DNA of 64,000 bases from Mycobacterium deserti (GTDB taxonomy: Bacteria; Actinomycetota; Actinomycetes; Mycobacteriales; Mycobacteriaceae): assembly GCF_025345615.1 (NCBI RefSeq), contig NZ_JAODWD010000003.1:434001-498000 (forward strand), read 5' to 3'. The position numbers and the translations under genes were made by a program. The first letter of the stretch is position 1, and the number at the start of each line of letters is the position of its first letter. This document shows, piece by piece, positions 11,386 through 19,455 of this stretch. The notes under the pieces were generated by a model. It was not told the origin of the DNA, ran no database searches, and was given only the letters and a program-made list of their open reading frames with translations.

Positions 11386-12003
11386 CTACGCAGGCGGGGG
11401 ATCGTCCTGGTCGATCGCCGCCAGCACCTTGGCCATCAACCAGCCGATCGCCCGCGTCGCCTCAGGTCCGTCGATGCCCCAGCCCCCCACCAGCCGTTCG
11501 TAGCTCGGCAGGTTCCACAGCACGTCGAGCAGGCCTGCCGCGATCCGCCGTTCGGCGTCCGACCAGTGCGGTGTCGCCTCCGACACGGCTCGCCGCAGCG
11601 CGTCGCGTCGGCGCTCATCGACGTCGACGAATGTGGAGTCCGGCGGACTCGCCACCGACTGACGCACTGAGAATCGTTGCAGCGAGGCGAATACCCGGCC
11701 GGTGACCTCCTGCAGGTTGGCCAGGTTGACGTCCTCGTAGGAGATGCCCGCCTCGGACTCCAACCGAGCCATGACGGCGTCGTGCAGATGTCGCTCGGTG
11801 GGGAAGTGGCGGTACACCGTGCGCTCGCCCACTCCCGCACGCTCGGCGACCGCGCGGAACGTCAGTTCTCGCCAGTTCCACGAGTCGAACCCGTGCACCA
11901 GTTCGCTGCCCGCGGTGATGATGCGCTCTCGCGTCTGCGCGGCCTTGTGCTGGCGCCCGCTGTTGTCGTAGCGGCGCCTGCCATCTATTGACGATTCGCC
12001 CAC
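11386..12003 (-). CDS. TetR family transcriptional regulator
   Basis: 205 residues, GTG start. The N-terminal helix-turn-helix reads TFRAVAERAGVGERTVYRHF (about residues 47-66), the classical TetR pattern. The C-terminal ligand domain has no recognised signature. It ends 9 bases before the CocE/NonD hydrolase and is divergent from the sulfotransferase; the palindrome at 12007-12026 immediately upstream of its start is the probable operator. It most likely represses itself and the divergent operon, perhaps also the hydrolase. Confidence 0.9.
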   Translation of the reverse strand: MGESSIDGRRRYDNSGRQHKAAQTRERIITAGSELVHGFDSWNWRELTFRAVAERAGVGERTVYRHFPTERHLHDAVMARLESEAGISYEDVNLANLQEVTGRVFASLQRFSVRQSVASPPDSTFVDVDERRRDALRRAVSEATPHWSDAERRIAAGLLDVLWNLPSYERLVGGWGIDGPEATRAIGWLMAKVLAAIDQDDPPPA

Positions 12004-12006
12004 AAT

Positions 12007-12026
12007 GGTGACAGTGTACTGTCACC
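12007..12026. promoter_or_regulatory. Probable TetR operator in the divergent promoter region
   Basis: Two perfect 9-base arms, GGTGACAGT and ACTGTCACC, separated by GT. The site lies 3 bases upstream of the TetR start codon and 19 bases upstream of the divergent sulfotransferase start. Length and symmetry are those of TetR-family operators; binding is inferred. Confidence 0.75.
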
Positions 12027-12045
12027 AAAAGGGGAGAGGTGCACC

Positions 12046-13179
12046 GTGGCATCACCGGACGAGTTGATGGCCGCTGCCGTCGAGCGGACGGGGCTGGCGG
12101 ACTTCGGCGACGACTCCTTCCGCGAAGGCTTGGAAATCCTGGTGTGTGCGCTGCGCGATGAGGCCCGCCTCAACGCCCGTGGCGACGCGTTCGTCCACCA
12201 CCGGATCGGGCTGCACCTGTCCCAGCGGCTGCAGGTCGAGGACTGGTACCGCCGTCACCCGGAGATCGACGAAGAGTTGATCGACGGGCCGTTGTTCGGG
12301 CTGGGCCTGCCGCGCACCGGGTCGACGGCGCTGTCCTTCCTGCTGGCGCAGGATCCCGACGTCCGGTACCTACGCAGCTGGGAATCCGCGCAGCCCTGCC
12401 CGCCTCCGTCGACGGTGCAAGGTGACGATCCGCGCATCCCGCCCGAACTGCGCCCGCTCGTGGTGGGCAGCAGAAGCCATGTGCCCAACGACATCCACGG
12501 ACCGATGGAGTGCCTGGACCTGATGGCACTGGACTTCAAATCGCAGATGTTCCAAGCCTTCGCGCAGATCCCGTCGTACTCGACATGGCTGCTCGACACG
12601 GCCGACTTCACGTCCACCTACGCATACGAGCGACGGGTGCTCAAACTGCTGCAGTGGGGTGAGCCGACGCGGCCATGGCGATTGAAGTCGCCGGCGCACG
12701 TCATCTCGCTCGGCGCTCTGGACCGGGTGTTTTCTGACGCGCGTTTCGTGATGACGCACCGCGACCCGACGGACGTGCTGTTGTCGGTCGTCGACGTGTA
12801 CGCCGATATCGTCGGCGGATTCACCGACCACATCGACCGCCGCTATCTCGGCGAGCTCAACGTCACGCAATGGTCGACGGGAATCGACCGGGTGATGAAG
12901 TTTCGCGAGGACGGTGCCGACGATCGCTTCTACGACATCGACTTTCGCGCCATGCAGGCCGATCCGGTCGGCGAGGTGCGCCGGCTCTACGGATGGCTCG
13001 GTGAACCCGTCAGCGACGAGTTCGAGACACGTATGCGGACGTGGTGGGCGGACAACGCCGAAAAGCGCGAGCCGCATCCGAAGGCGGACCCGCAGGCATT
13101 CGGGTTGGACTACAAGGCTATTCGTCCGTTGTTCGCCGCCTACGTCGACACGTACCACAGGAGTGCACATGCCCGTTGA
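12046..13179 (+). CDS. Sulfotransferase family protein
   Basis: 377 residues, GTG start after a strong GGGGAGAGG. The PAPS 5'-phosphosulfate loop is GLGLPRTGSTALSFLLAQDP (about residues 85-104), and the 3'-phosphate site is MTHRDPTDVLLSVVDVYADI (about 237-256). LKSPAHVISL is also typical of the large mycobacterial Sulfotransfer_3 type. The acceptor is unknown; mycobacterial members act on lipids or glycolipids. Its end overlaps the next gene by 11 bases, so they form an operon probably governed by the adjacent TetR protein. Confidence 0.87.
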   Translation: MASPDELMAAAVERTGLADFGDDSFREGLEILVCALRDEARLNARGDAFVHHRIGLHLSQRLQVEDWYRRHPEIDEELIDGPLFGLGLPRTGSTALSFLLAQDPDVRYLRSWESAQPCPPPSTVQGDDPRIPPELRPLVVGSRSHVPNDIHGPMECLDLMALDFKSQMFQAFAQIPSYSTWLLDTADFTSTYAYERRVLKLLQWGEPTRPWRLKSPAHVISLGALDRVFSDARFVMTHRDPTDVLLSVVDVYADIVGGFTDHIDRRYLGELNVTQWSTGIDRVMKFREDGADDRFYDIDFRAMQADPVGEVRRLYGWLGEPVSDEFETRMRTWWADNAEKREPHPKADPQAFGLDYKAIRPLFAAYVDTYHRSAHAR

Positions 13180-14233
13180 CCTGACCGGCGGTATCGACCC
13201 CGCCTGCGAATACATGTTCGCCGAACGGCCGGACAACCCCGAGATGCGCGATTCGGTGAGCTTCTGGGTGTTCGACGAGCGCGGCGAGGTCGGGTTGCCG
13301 CGCGTCGGCATAGAAGCGGTTGCGTCCAACTGGGACGCGCACAACGTGCAGGTCAACCTCGCGTTTCCGGACGGGACGGTGTACCGGCTCCGCGAAGATG
13401 CGCCGAGTCGTCCCGCGGTGGGTCCCGACGGCAAGCCGACGGTGCTGGGCGCGGGCCCGCTGGCGCTGAGCTGCGTGAAGCCGTTCCGGCGGTGGACGAT
13501 GTCGTTCGACGGCAGGGCGATTCAGACGTCCTCGGCCGATCTGATCGCCGGCCGCAAGGACGGCCCACTGGTCGATGTTCGCTTCGAGGTCGAGGCCCAA
13601 CTGGCGGTCCCGCCGTGGGTGCAGGGGTCGTTGCAGTCCGAAGCCGGTGCGGCGCTGCAGAATTCGATCGAAGGAGACCTCATGGGCGGCCCGCGCTACG
13701 AGCAACTCTTCCGCGCAACGGGTTCGGTGCGCGTCGGGGACCGGCAGCACACCTTCGCCGGCAGCGGGTTGCGGATCCGTCGTCAGGGTGTGCGCCGGCT
13801 CGAAGGCTTCTGGGGGCACTGCTGGCAGTCCGCGCTCTTTCCGAGCGGACGCGCCTTCGGCTACATCGCCTACCCGCCCCGTCCCGACGGTCAGCCGACG
13901 TTCAACGAGGGTTACCTGTTCTCGGGGGACGGCGAGCTGACACCCGCGACGGTCGTCGAAGCGCCGTGGCTGACTCGACTGCAGCCCCTGGGGGAGGACG
14001 TCTCGCTCGTGCTGCAGACGGCCGAGGGCACCGAGCGCATCGAGGGCGAGACCGTCGTGTCGACTCACGACATCACCGACCCGAGCGACGTGCCGCCCGA
14101 GATGGCCGAACTGCTGGCGAACTGGACGTTCCCGGCCCTGCAGCAGGCCGGCGTGCGCTACCGGTGGAACGGGGAGGAGACCGTCGGCATGCTCGAACGG
14201 TCGATCCCAAAGGATCAGCTTCAGAACACGTAG
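13169..14233 (+). CDS. Conserved protein of unknown function, possibly lipocalin/CrtC-like
   Basis: 354 residues; ATG at 13169 preceded by ACAGGAG. No signal peptide and no membrane segment. The sequence is beta-rich with many Trp/Gly turns (VSFWVFDERGEVGLPRVG; CVKPFRRWTMSFDG; LEGFWGHCWQSALFPSGRA), reminiscent of the AttH/CrtC-type double-lipocalin fold, but I could not identify a family with certainty. Coupling with the sulfotransferase suggests a role in the same lipid-related pathway. It ends convergently, overlapping the end of the secreted-protein gene by 13 bases. Confidence 0.72.
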   Translation: MPVDLTGGIDPACEYMFAERPDNPEMRDSVSFWVFDERGEVGLPRVGIEAVASNWDAHNVQVNLAFPDGTVYRLREDAPSRPAVGPDGKPTVLGAGPLALSCVKPFRRWTMSFDGRAIQTSSADLIAGRKDGPLVDVRFEVEAQLAVPPWVQGSLQSEAGAALQNSIEGDLMGGPRYEQLFRATGSVRVGDRQHTFAGSGLRIRRQGVRRLEGFWGHCWQSALFPSGRAFGYIAYPPRPDGQPTFNEGYLFSGDGELTPATVVEAPWLTRLQPLGEDVSLVLQTAEGTERIEGETVVSTHDITDPSDVPPEMAELLANWTFPALQQAGVRYRWNGEETVGMLERSIPKDQLQNT

Positions 14234-14793
14234 TGCGGTATGAGCTCGTGCGCGCGCTGCAGATTGGTCTGCATGCAGTCGGGATCGGGGTTCGAGTAGA
14301 TCGGCGAGTAGAAGATCGACTGTTGCAGCACGCCGTAGCTGGTGTCGAAGGCGATCATGCAGGTGATCCACCACCGGTTGTTCCAGTCGGTCGGCTTCAT
14401 GATCCAGTACTGCGCGGCCCGGTGACCGGCGATGTCGATCTCGACGGCCTCGGGCGGCAGCGTTCCTTCGTACGTGCGCCAGACGATGGGCTCGATCGCC
14501 ATCTGGTAGTTGCCGGCGTCGTACTTGCAGCGCAGCGAGTCCTCGGGGATCGGTGGAGTGAAGGCCAAGCCGAGGCCCGCGACCACGTCGTAGGGGATCT
14601 CTTTACAGGGATTGAACGGATCCGGGTCGGTGGTCTCGATCACCGGCCACTTGATCGACGTCGTCACGTTGGTCATCGGCAGGTCGGTGGCGCTCACCTG
14701 CAGTGGCTGGCCGGTCGGGTTGGCCTGCCACATCACCACCACCGCGGTGACCAGCGCACTCAACGCCGACAGCAAGCGCAGTCTGGCGACCAT
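14221..14793 (-). CDS. Secreted or membrane-anchored protein, DUF3558-like
   Basis: 190 residues from the ATG at 14793, chosen because GAAGGGG lies just upstream and an uncleaved or signal-type hydrophobic segment (LLSALSALVTAVVVMW) follows at once; the frame is open further upstream. The exported part has four cysteines, including PFNPCKEIPYDVVAGLGL and SLRCKYDAGNYQ, a pattern like DUF3558 exported proteins of mycobacteria. Function unknown. It is divergent from pptH with 128 bases between starts. Confidence 0.7.
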   Translation of the reverse strand: MVARLRLLSALSALVTAVVVMWQANPTGQPLQVSATDLPMTNVTTSIKWPVIETTDPDPFNPCKEIPYDVVAGLGLAFTPPIPEDSLRCKYDAGNYQMAIEPIVWRTYEGTLPPEAVEIDIAGHRAAQYWIMKPTDWNNRWWITCMIAFDTSYGVLQQSIFYSPIYSNPDPDCMQTNLQRAHELIPHYVF

Positions 14794-14921
14794 CACACCC
14801 CTTCGGTTCCATCGACCCTGTCGGAGTGTAGCCGCCCGCCGCAGCGGCACGGACGCGAAACGAGAACATGTTCTAGTTGCCCGGGGGAACCGCGCGACGC
14901 GCGCAAGTAGGCTGGTCGGTT

Positions 14922-15875
14922 GTGACACGCGAGCGCCAGCGCCCCACCCTATGGGCGATCAGCGACCTGCATACGGGTCACACCGGCAACAAGCCGGTCA
15001 CCGAGTCGCTGTACCCGTCCTCACCCGACGACTGGCTGATCGTCGCCGGGGACGTCGCCGAGCGCACCGACGAGATCCACTGGTCGCTCGATCTGTTGCG
15101 GAAGCGGTTCGCGAAGGTCATCTGGGTGCCGGGCAACCACGAGTTGTGGACGACGAACCGCGACCCGATGCAGATCTTCGGCAAGTCGCGCTACGACTAC
15201 CTGGTCAACATGTGCGACGAGATGGGCATCGTCACTCCCGAGCACCCGTTCCCGGTCTGGACCGACGAGGGCGGACCCGCGACCATCGTGCCGATGTTCC
15301 TGCTCTACGACTACACCTTTCTGCCCGCGGGCGCCGCTACCAAGTCCGAGGGCCTGGCGATCGCGCGTGAGAAGAACATCGTCGGCACCGACGAGTTCCT
15401 GTTGTCCGCTGAGCCGTACGCCACCCGCGACGCGTGGTGCCGCGACCGGGTAGCCCATACCCGCAAGCGGCTCGAGGACCTGGACTGGATGACGCCGACC
15501 GTGCTGGTGAATCACTTCCCGATGGTGCGCGAACCCTGCGACGCGATGTTCTATCCGGAGTTCGCGCTGTGGTGCGGCACCACGGCGACGGCCGACTGGC
15601 ACACCCGCTACAACGCGGTCTGCTCGGTTTACGGCCATCTGCACATTCCGCGGACCACCTGGTACGACGGCGTGCGGTTCGAAGAGGTCTCGGTCGGATA
15701 CCCGCGAGAGTGGCGGCGCCGCAAGCCTTATCGGTGGCTGCGTCAGGTGCTGCCCGACCCGAAGTACCCGCCGGGCTACCTCAACGACTTCGGTGGTCAC
15801 TTCGAGATCACCCAGGAGATGCGCGACCACGCCCAGACGATGCAGCAGCGAATTTCGGAGAGGCAGTCGAGATGA
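14922..15875 (+). CDS. pptH: Calcineurin-like metallophosphoesterase, phosphopantetheinyl hydrolase homologue
   Basis: 317 residues from the GTG at 14922. Metallophosphoesterase motifs are complete: SDLHTGH (D-x-H), VAGDVAE (GD), WVPGNHELW (GNHE), NHFPM and VYGHLHIP (GHLH). Its homologue Rv2795c occupies the same place beside pptT in M. tuberculosis and was shown to be PptH, which removes 4'-phosphopantetheine from carrier proteins and so opposes PptT. The stop overlaps the pptT start by four bases (ATGA), tying expression of the opposing enzymes together. Confidence 0.9.
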   Translation: MTRERQRPTLWAISDLHTGHTGNKPVTESLYPSSPDDWLIVAGDVAERTDEIHWSLDLLRKRFAKVIWVPGNHELWTTNRDPMQIFGKSRYDYLVNMCDEMGIVTPEHPFPVWTDEGGPATIVPMFLLYDYTFLPAGAATKSEGLAIAREKNIVGTDEFLLSAEPYATRDAWCRDRVAHTRKRLEDLDWMTPTVLVNHFPMVREPCDAMFYPEFALWCGTTATADWHTRYNAVCSVYGHLHIPRTTWYDGVRFEEVSVGYPREWRRRKPYRWLRQVLPDPKYPPGYLNDFGGHFEITQEMRDHAQTMQQRISERQSR

Positions 15876-16552
15876 CCATCGCCGCCTCGCTGCTGTCCGG
15901 TGTGCTACCCGGCGCGTCGTCTGCGCTGGCCGCCTCCGAGGTGTACAGCGACCCGCCGGACTTGGCGCCGCTGCCCGAAGAGGAGCCGTTGGTCGCCAAG
16001 TCGGTGGCCAAGCGCCGCAACGAGTTCGTCACCGTTCGGTACTGCGCGCGCCAGGCGCTGCGTGAACTGGGCGTTGCGCCTGCGCCGATCCTCAAGGGCG
16101 ACAAGGGCGAACCCTGCTGGCCCGACGGCGTCGTCGGCAGCCTCACCCATTGCGAGGGGTATCGCGGCGCGGTGGTTGGCCTGCAGGCGCAGGTGCGATC
16201 GGTCGGTATCGACGCTGAACCGCACGGCGTGCTTCCCAACGGCGTTCTCGACGCGATCAGCCTGCCGGTCGAGCGTGCCGAGCTGCGTGAGCTGCCCGCC
16301 GGTGTGCACTGGGATCGAGTTCTGTTCTGCGCCAAGGAAGCGACGTACAAGGCGTGGTTCCCGCTCACCCAGCGGTGGCTGGGGTTCGAGGACGCGCACA
16401 TCGTGTTCTACGTCGACGACACGGGCACGGCAGGCGGGTTCACCTCGACCGTTCTGATCGATCCGGCGGCTGTGCACGGCCCACCGCTGGAAACGCTCTC
16501 GGGACGCTGGTCGGTGCGAGACGGCCTGACATTGACGGCAATCGTCTTATGA
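15872..16552 (+). CDS. pptT: 4'-phosphopantetheinyl transferase PptT
   Basis: 226 residues, ATG overlapping the pptH stop. It transfers phosphopantetheine from CoA to the carrier domains of type I polyketide and non-ribosomal peptide synthases and of mycobactin and mycolate assembly enzymes. Motifs: [23 protein letters not shown] (metal-binding Asp and Glu) and [16 protein letters not shown] (the W/F-x-x-K-E-x-x-x-K helix). Synteny pptH-pptT-truB equals M. tuberculosis Rv2795c-Rv2793c, where PptT is essential. The stop overlaps the truB start. Confidence 0.96.
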   Translation: MTIAASLLSGVLPGASSALAASEVYSDPPDLAPLPEEEPLVAKSVAKRRNEFVTVRYCARQALRELGVAPAPILKGDKGEPCWPDGVVGSLTHCEGYRGAVVGLQAQVRSVGIDAEPHGVLPNGVLDAISLPVERAELRELPAGVHWDRVLFCAKEATYKAWFPLTQRWLGFEDAHIVFYVDDTGTAGGFTSTVLIDPAAVHGPPLETLSGRWSVRDGLTLTAIVL

Positions 16553-17430
16553 CGGCAGCTGGTCTTGTCGTCGTGGACAAGCCGGCGGGCATGACGAGCC
16601 ACGACGTCGTCGGTCGCTGCCGTCGACTCTTCGGTACCCGCAAGGTCGGGCACGCGGGCACCCTCGACCCGATGGCCACCGGTGTGCTCATCGTCGGGAT
16701 CGACCGAGCCACCAAGATCCTCGGCCTGCTCACCGCGACGGACAAGTCGTACGCCGCCACCATGCGCCTCGGACAGTCCACGTCGACCGAAGATGCCGAA
16801 GGCGAGGTCCTGCAAGCGGTTTCGGCCGAAGGCCTCAACGATGCCCAGATCGAAGAGGCAGTCGGCGCGCTGCGTGGTGAGATCGACCAGATTCCCTCGG
16901 CGGTCAGTGCCATCAAAGTGAACGGGCAGCGGGCCTACAAGCTGGCCCGCGAGGGCCGGATGGTCGAACTCGCACCGCGCAGGGTCCGCATCGGCCGGTT
17001 TGACGTGCTCGCCATCCGACGCCACGACGGTCTGGTCGACGTGGACGTCGACGTCGACTGTTCGTCGGGCACCTACATCCGCGCGCTGGCGCGTGACGTG
17101 GGGGCCGCGGTGGGCGTCGGCGGACACCTCATCGCACTTCGACGCACCCGGGTCGGCCGGTTCGGCTTGGAGCAGGCCCGTTCGCTCGAGCAGCTGGCCG
17201 AGGAACCAGGGCTGTCCTACAGCCTCGATGACGCTTGCCTGCTCGCGTTCGCGCGCCGTGACGTCACGGCCGAGGAGGCAGAATCGGCAACTCACGGAAG
17301 GCCGTTGCCGGCCGCGGGTTTCGAGGGCGTCTACGCGGCCACCGCGCCCGACGGTCGCGTCATCGCGCTGCTGGAAGACGTCGGCAACCGCACGAAGTCC
17401 GTGGTCGTACTCAGACCCGCCACCCTGTAG
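16549..17430 (+). CDS. truB: tRNA pseudouridine(55) synthase
   Basis: 293 residues; ATG overlapping the pptT stop. TruB makes pseudouridine 55 in the T loop of most tRNAs. Catalytic Asp is in [15 protein letters not shown] (about residue 40); other family blocks are [51 protein letters not shown] and [17 protein letters not shown]-terminal extension past residue 230 forms the mycobacterial PUA-like region. Last gene of the pptH-pptT-truB operon. Confidence 0.97.
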   Translation: MTAAGLVVVDKPAGMTSHDVVGRCRRLFGTRKVGHAGTLDPMATGVLIVGIDRATKILGLLTATDKSYAATMRLGQSTSTEDAEGEVLQAVSAEGLNDAQIEEAVGALRGEIDQIPSAVSAIKVNGQRAYKLAREGRMVELAPRRVRIGRFDVLAIRRHDGLVDVDVDVDCSSGTYIRALARDVGAAVGVGGHLIALRRTRVGRFGLEQARSLEQLAEEPGLSYSLDDACLLAFARRDVTAEEAESATHGRPLPAAGFEGVYAATAPDGRVIALLEDVGNRTKSVVVLRPATL

Positions 17431-17716
17431 TCACCCGCCGTCGAGCGCTTGCGATGCGTAGAGCAAGTGGGCGAGCAGCCGAGTCACCACGGACTTGGGT
17501 GGTCGTTTCGCGCGCGCTCGGCACAATGCTGTTTGCCAGGCGCTGATTCCGGGCCGGGTGCGGCGGCGCCTCGAGCGGACCGCCCATCTCGCCCCCGGCT
17601 TCACGGCAAGATCCGGTGGCCCGCCAGGCGTATCACTCGCGCATCGCCGGACACACCCGGAGCCAATAGTGCTCAGGCAGTCGGGCGAGCCGAGACTCGG
17701 CCCCCGAGAAGCGATA
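17431..17716. other. Gene-poor stretch after truB
   Basis: About 290 bases between the convergent ends of truB and the repeat protein. Open frames here overlap other genes in the wrong register and carry no recognisable family motif. In M. tuberculosis the place after truB holds transposase/resolvase genes; nothing like them is recognisable here. No tRNA or clear terminator was seen. Confidence 0.5.
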
Positions 17717-18292
17717 TCAGACGTTGCCGCAAAGGTCGTTGAGCCGGGTCGAGTTGACCTGGTCTTCAAGAAAGCAATGGTGGTGCGTGGGGTTGCCCGG
17801 GTTCGTGCACGCGCCTTCGATCCGGCAGGGGTCGCCACCGTCGCTGAGATTGGGAGGTGGCGGTGGCGGCTCGACCGGCGGGTCCTCAGGCCTGGGTGCT
17901 GCCAGCTGGTTGGCAAGCTTCCGCGAAGCCGCCGCGGCATTGTCTGCTTTGGCTTGGCTGCGGACACCCGGTCTCACGCAGACGGTGTCGCCGCCAAACG
18001 CCTCCCGCCATACAAAGCCCTGCTTGCAGGTGTTAGGCCCATGCGCGCCACCGCCGGGTTGGACGTTCGAAGCGGCATTCGCGTTATCTTGGGCGGTGAG
18101 CGATCGAACTGATGGTGTGACGCATACCGTGTCGCCGGGGTAGGCCTCGCGCCAGACGAACCCCTGAATGCAGGTGTCCGGTCCATATGGCAATGGGTCG
18201 CCGTACGCTGGCACCGGCGCGGCGAGGCTGGCGACCGCTGCGATCGCCGTCGCCGAGCACGCCAAAAAGCTCAGATCTTTCCTGGAAATCAT
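17717..18292 (-). CDS. Secreted protein with two Cys-containing tandem modules and a Pro-rich linker
   Basis: 191 residues. A signal peptide (LACSATAIAAVASLAAPVPAYG, cut near residue 31) precedes two copies of a module of about 46 residues: TCIQGFVWREAYPGDTVCV (from 40) and TCKQGFVWREAFGGDTVCV (from 88), each followed by VRS and a DNA-x-AAS tail. A proline run and a Cys-containing C-terminus (six further residues such as HHHC) follow. Two cysteines per module suggest a disulfide. Small exported proteins with this GFVWREA motif occur in mycobacteria; the role is unknown. Confidence 0.82.
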   Translation of the reverse strand: MISRKDLSFLACSATAIAAVASLAAPVPAYGDPLPYGPDTCIQGFVWREAYPGDTVCVTPSVRSLTAQDNANAASNVQPGGGAHGPNTCKQGFVWREAFGGDTVCVRPGVRSQAKADNAAAASRKLANQLAAPRPEDPPVEPPPPPPNLSDGGDPCRIEGACTNPGNPTHHHCFLEDQVNSTRLNDLCGNV

Positions 18293-18457
18293 TGTGCCGC
18301 CCCTTATCCCGTGATGCCTATGACTGGCTTCCCGAGAATCCGACGGTAGTAGCTTTGGGGGCCTGTCAAATCAGGTGTTTCCCTACATTTCCGTCAAGAA
18401 AGCCCACTTCGAAGCATTCCGCGATCACCTCCGCCGCCGATAACGGGCAAGAGCCGA
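18293..18457. other. Intergenic stretch upstream of the repeat protein
   Basis: Holds the promoter side of the secreted-protein gene and sequence leading into the reductase fragment. No credible coding frame or RNA structure was recognised. Confidence 0.4.
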
Positions 18458-18673
18458 CCGCTCGCTGGCGTCACGGGCCTGCCGTTTGATAGCGCCACCG
18501 CGACGGTGCCCACCCTCGCCGGTCGGGTGATCGATCCCGGATCCGGTCAACCCCTGCCGGGAACTTCTGCCGCGGGATGGATCAAATGCGATGCCCGCGG
18601 CGGCATCGGTGCGAATCGAAGCTGCGCACGCGAGACCGTCGCAGCGCTGCTCGGCGGGATGGAGCGCGGTTAG
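18458..18673 (+). pseudogene. Decayed C-terminal fragment of a ferredoxin-NADP reductase (FprA/FprB type)
   Basis: A short frame with no start codon reads GLPFDSATATVPTLAGRV, then GSGQPLPGTSAAGWIKCDAR, then GGIGANRSCARETVAALL before a TAG at 18671. This matches the C-terminal end of mycobacterial FprA/FprB reductases, where GLPFD-x-x-x-GTVPN-x-x-GR and GWIKRGP-x-G-x-IGTNK are conserved. The RGP of the nucleotide-binding stretch has become CDA, and upstream sequence shows no further homology. It is therefore a remnant, not a gene. It overlaps the sirR stop by four bases on the opposite strand. Confidence 0.75.
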
Positions 18674-19374
18674 CCGACGATCCAGATCGCTTCTGCGGCA
18701 GGACTTCCCAGGTCAACCTTGGTGCCCGGCTCGTCCTCGCCGGCGTCGGCGGACTTGATGGCCACCGAGATCATTCCCGCGAAGTCGCGGCGGGCCAGCA
18801 CCAGCAGGCGGGAGTCCAGGCTGATGCCGACGCTGTCGAAGTAGCGCAGCATCTCGGGGTCGGCGTCGGAGATGCGGGCCACGGTTCCGGTGTCGCCGTC
18901 GCGACAGACCGACAGCTGGCGGGCGTCCGGCGTCGGGACCCGGCCGTCGGCGGCCGGAATCGGATCGCCGTGCGGGTCGCGGGTCGGGTGTCCGAGCTTG
19001 GCGTCGATGCGGTCCAGCATTCGATCGGAGACCGCGTGCTCGAGGATCTCGGCCTCGTCGTGCACCTCGTCCCAGCTGTAGCCGAGTTCTCGGACCAGGA
19101 AGGTTTCCATCAGCCGGTGCCTGCGCACCATCACCAGCGCGGCGGCGCGGCCCGCATCGGTCAGCGTCACCGCGCCGTACTTCTCGTGATTGACCAACCC
19201 CTGGTCGGCCAGCTTGCGGATGGACTCCGACGCCGTGCTCGCCGACACGCCGATCCGCTCGGCCAGCATCTTCGTGCTGACCTTTTCATGCGACCACTCC
19301 TGGGCGGTCCAGATGACTTTCAGATAGTCCTGGGCAACCGCTGAGAGGTCACGCGCTTCGCCAACAGGATTCAC
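18670..19374 (-). CDS. sirR: DtxR/MntR family metal-dependent regulator
   Basis: 234 residues. The N-terminal winged helix (LAERIGVSASTASESIRKLA, about 41-60) and the dimerisation/metal domain (EILEHAVSDRMLDRIDAKLG) are those of the DtxR family; a C-terminal FeoA/SH3-like domain follows from about residue 150. It is the SirR (Rv2788) orthologue by place next to ribF. The family senses Fe2+ or Mn2+ and represses uptake genes. Its start is 81 bases from the divergent ribF start. Confidence 0.92.
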   Translation of the reverse strand: MNPVGEARDLSAVAQDYLKVIWTAQEWSHEKVSTKMLAERIGVSASTASESIRKLADQGLVNHEKYGAVTLTDAGRAAALVMVRRHRLMETFLVRELGYSWDEVHDEAEILEHAVSDRMLDRIDAKLGHPTRDPHGDPIPAADGRVPTPDARQLSVCRDGDTGTVARISDADPEMLRYFDSVGISLDSRLLVLARRDFAGMISVAIKSADAGEDEPGTKVDLGSPAAEAIWIVG

Positions 19375-19455
19375 AGTAGGAAAGTTTAGGCAATCGTCAC
19401 CTCATCTGGGGATCTCGAGCAGCCGCGGCCCGGCGCGCGCCGTATCCTGGCGGCT

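Noticed and set aside
17431..17967. 178-codon minus-strand frame after truB ending in a helical-looking segment
   Set aside because: Most of it overlaps the well-supported secreted repeat protein in another frame; the remaining end matches no family, so it was left as gene-poor sequence.
17495..18112. 205-codon plus-strand frame opposite the repeat protein
   Set aside because: Antisense to a gene with a signal peptide and internal repeats; composition is random-like.
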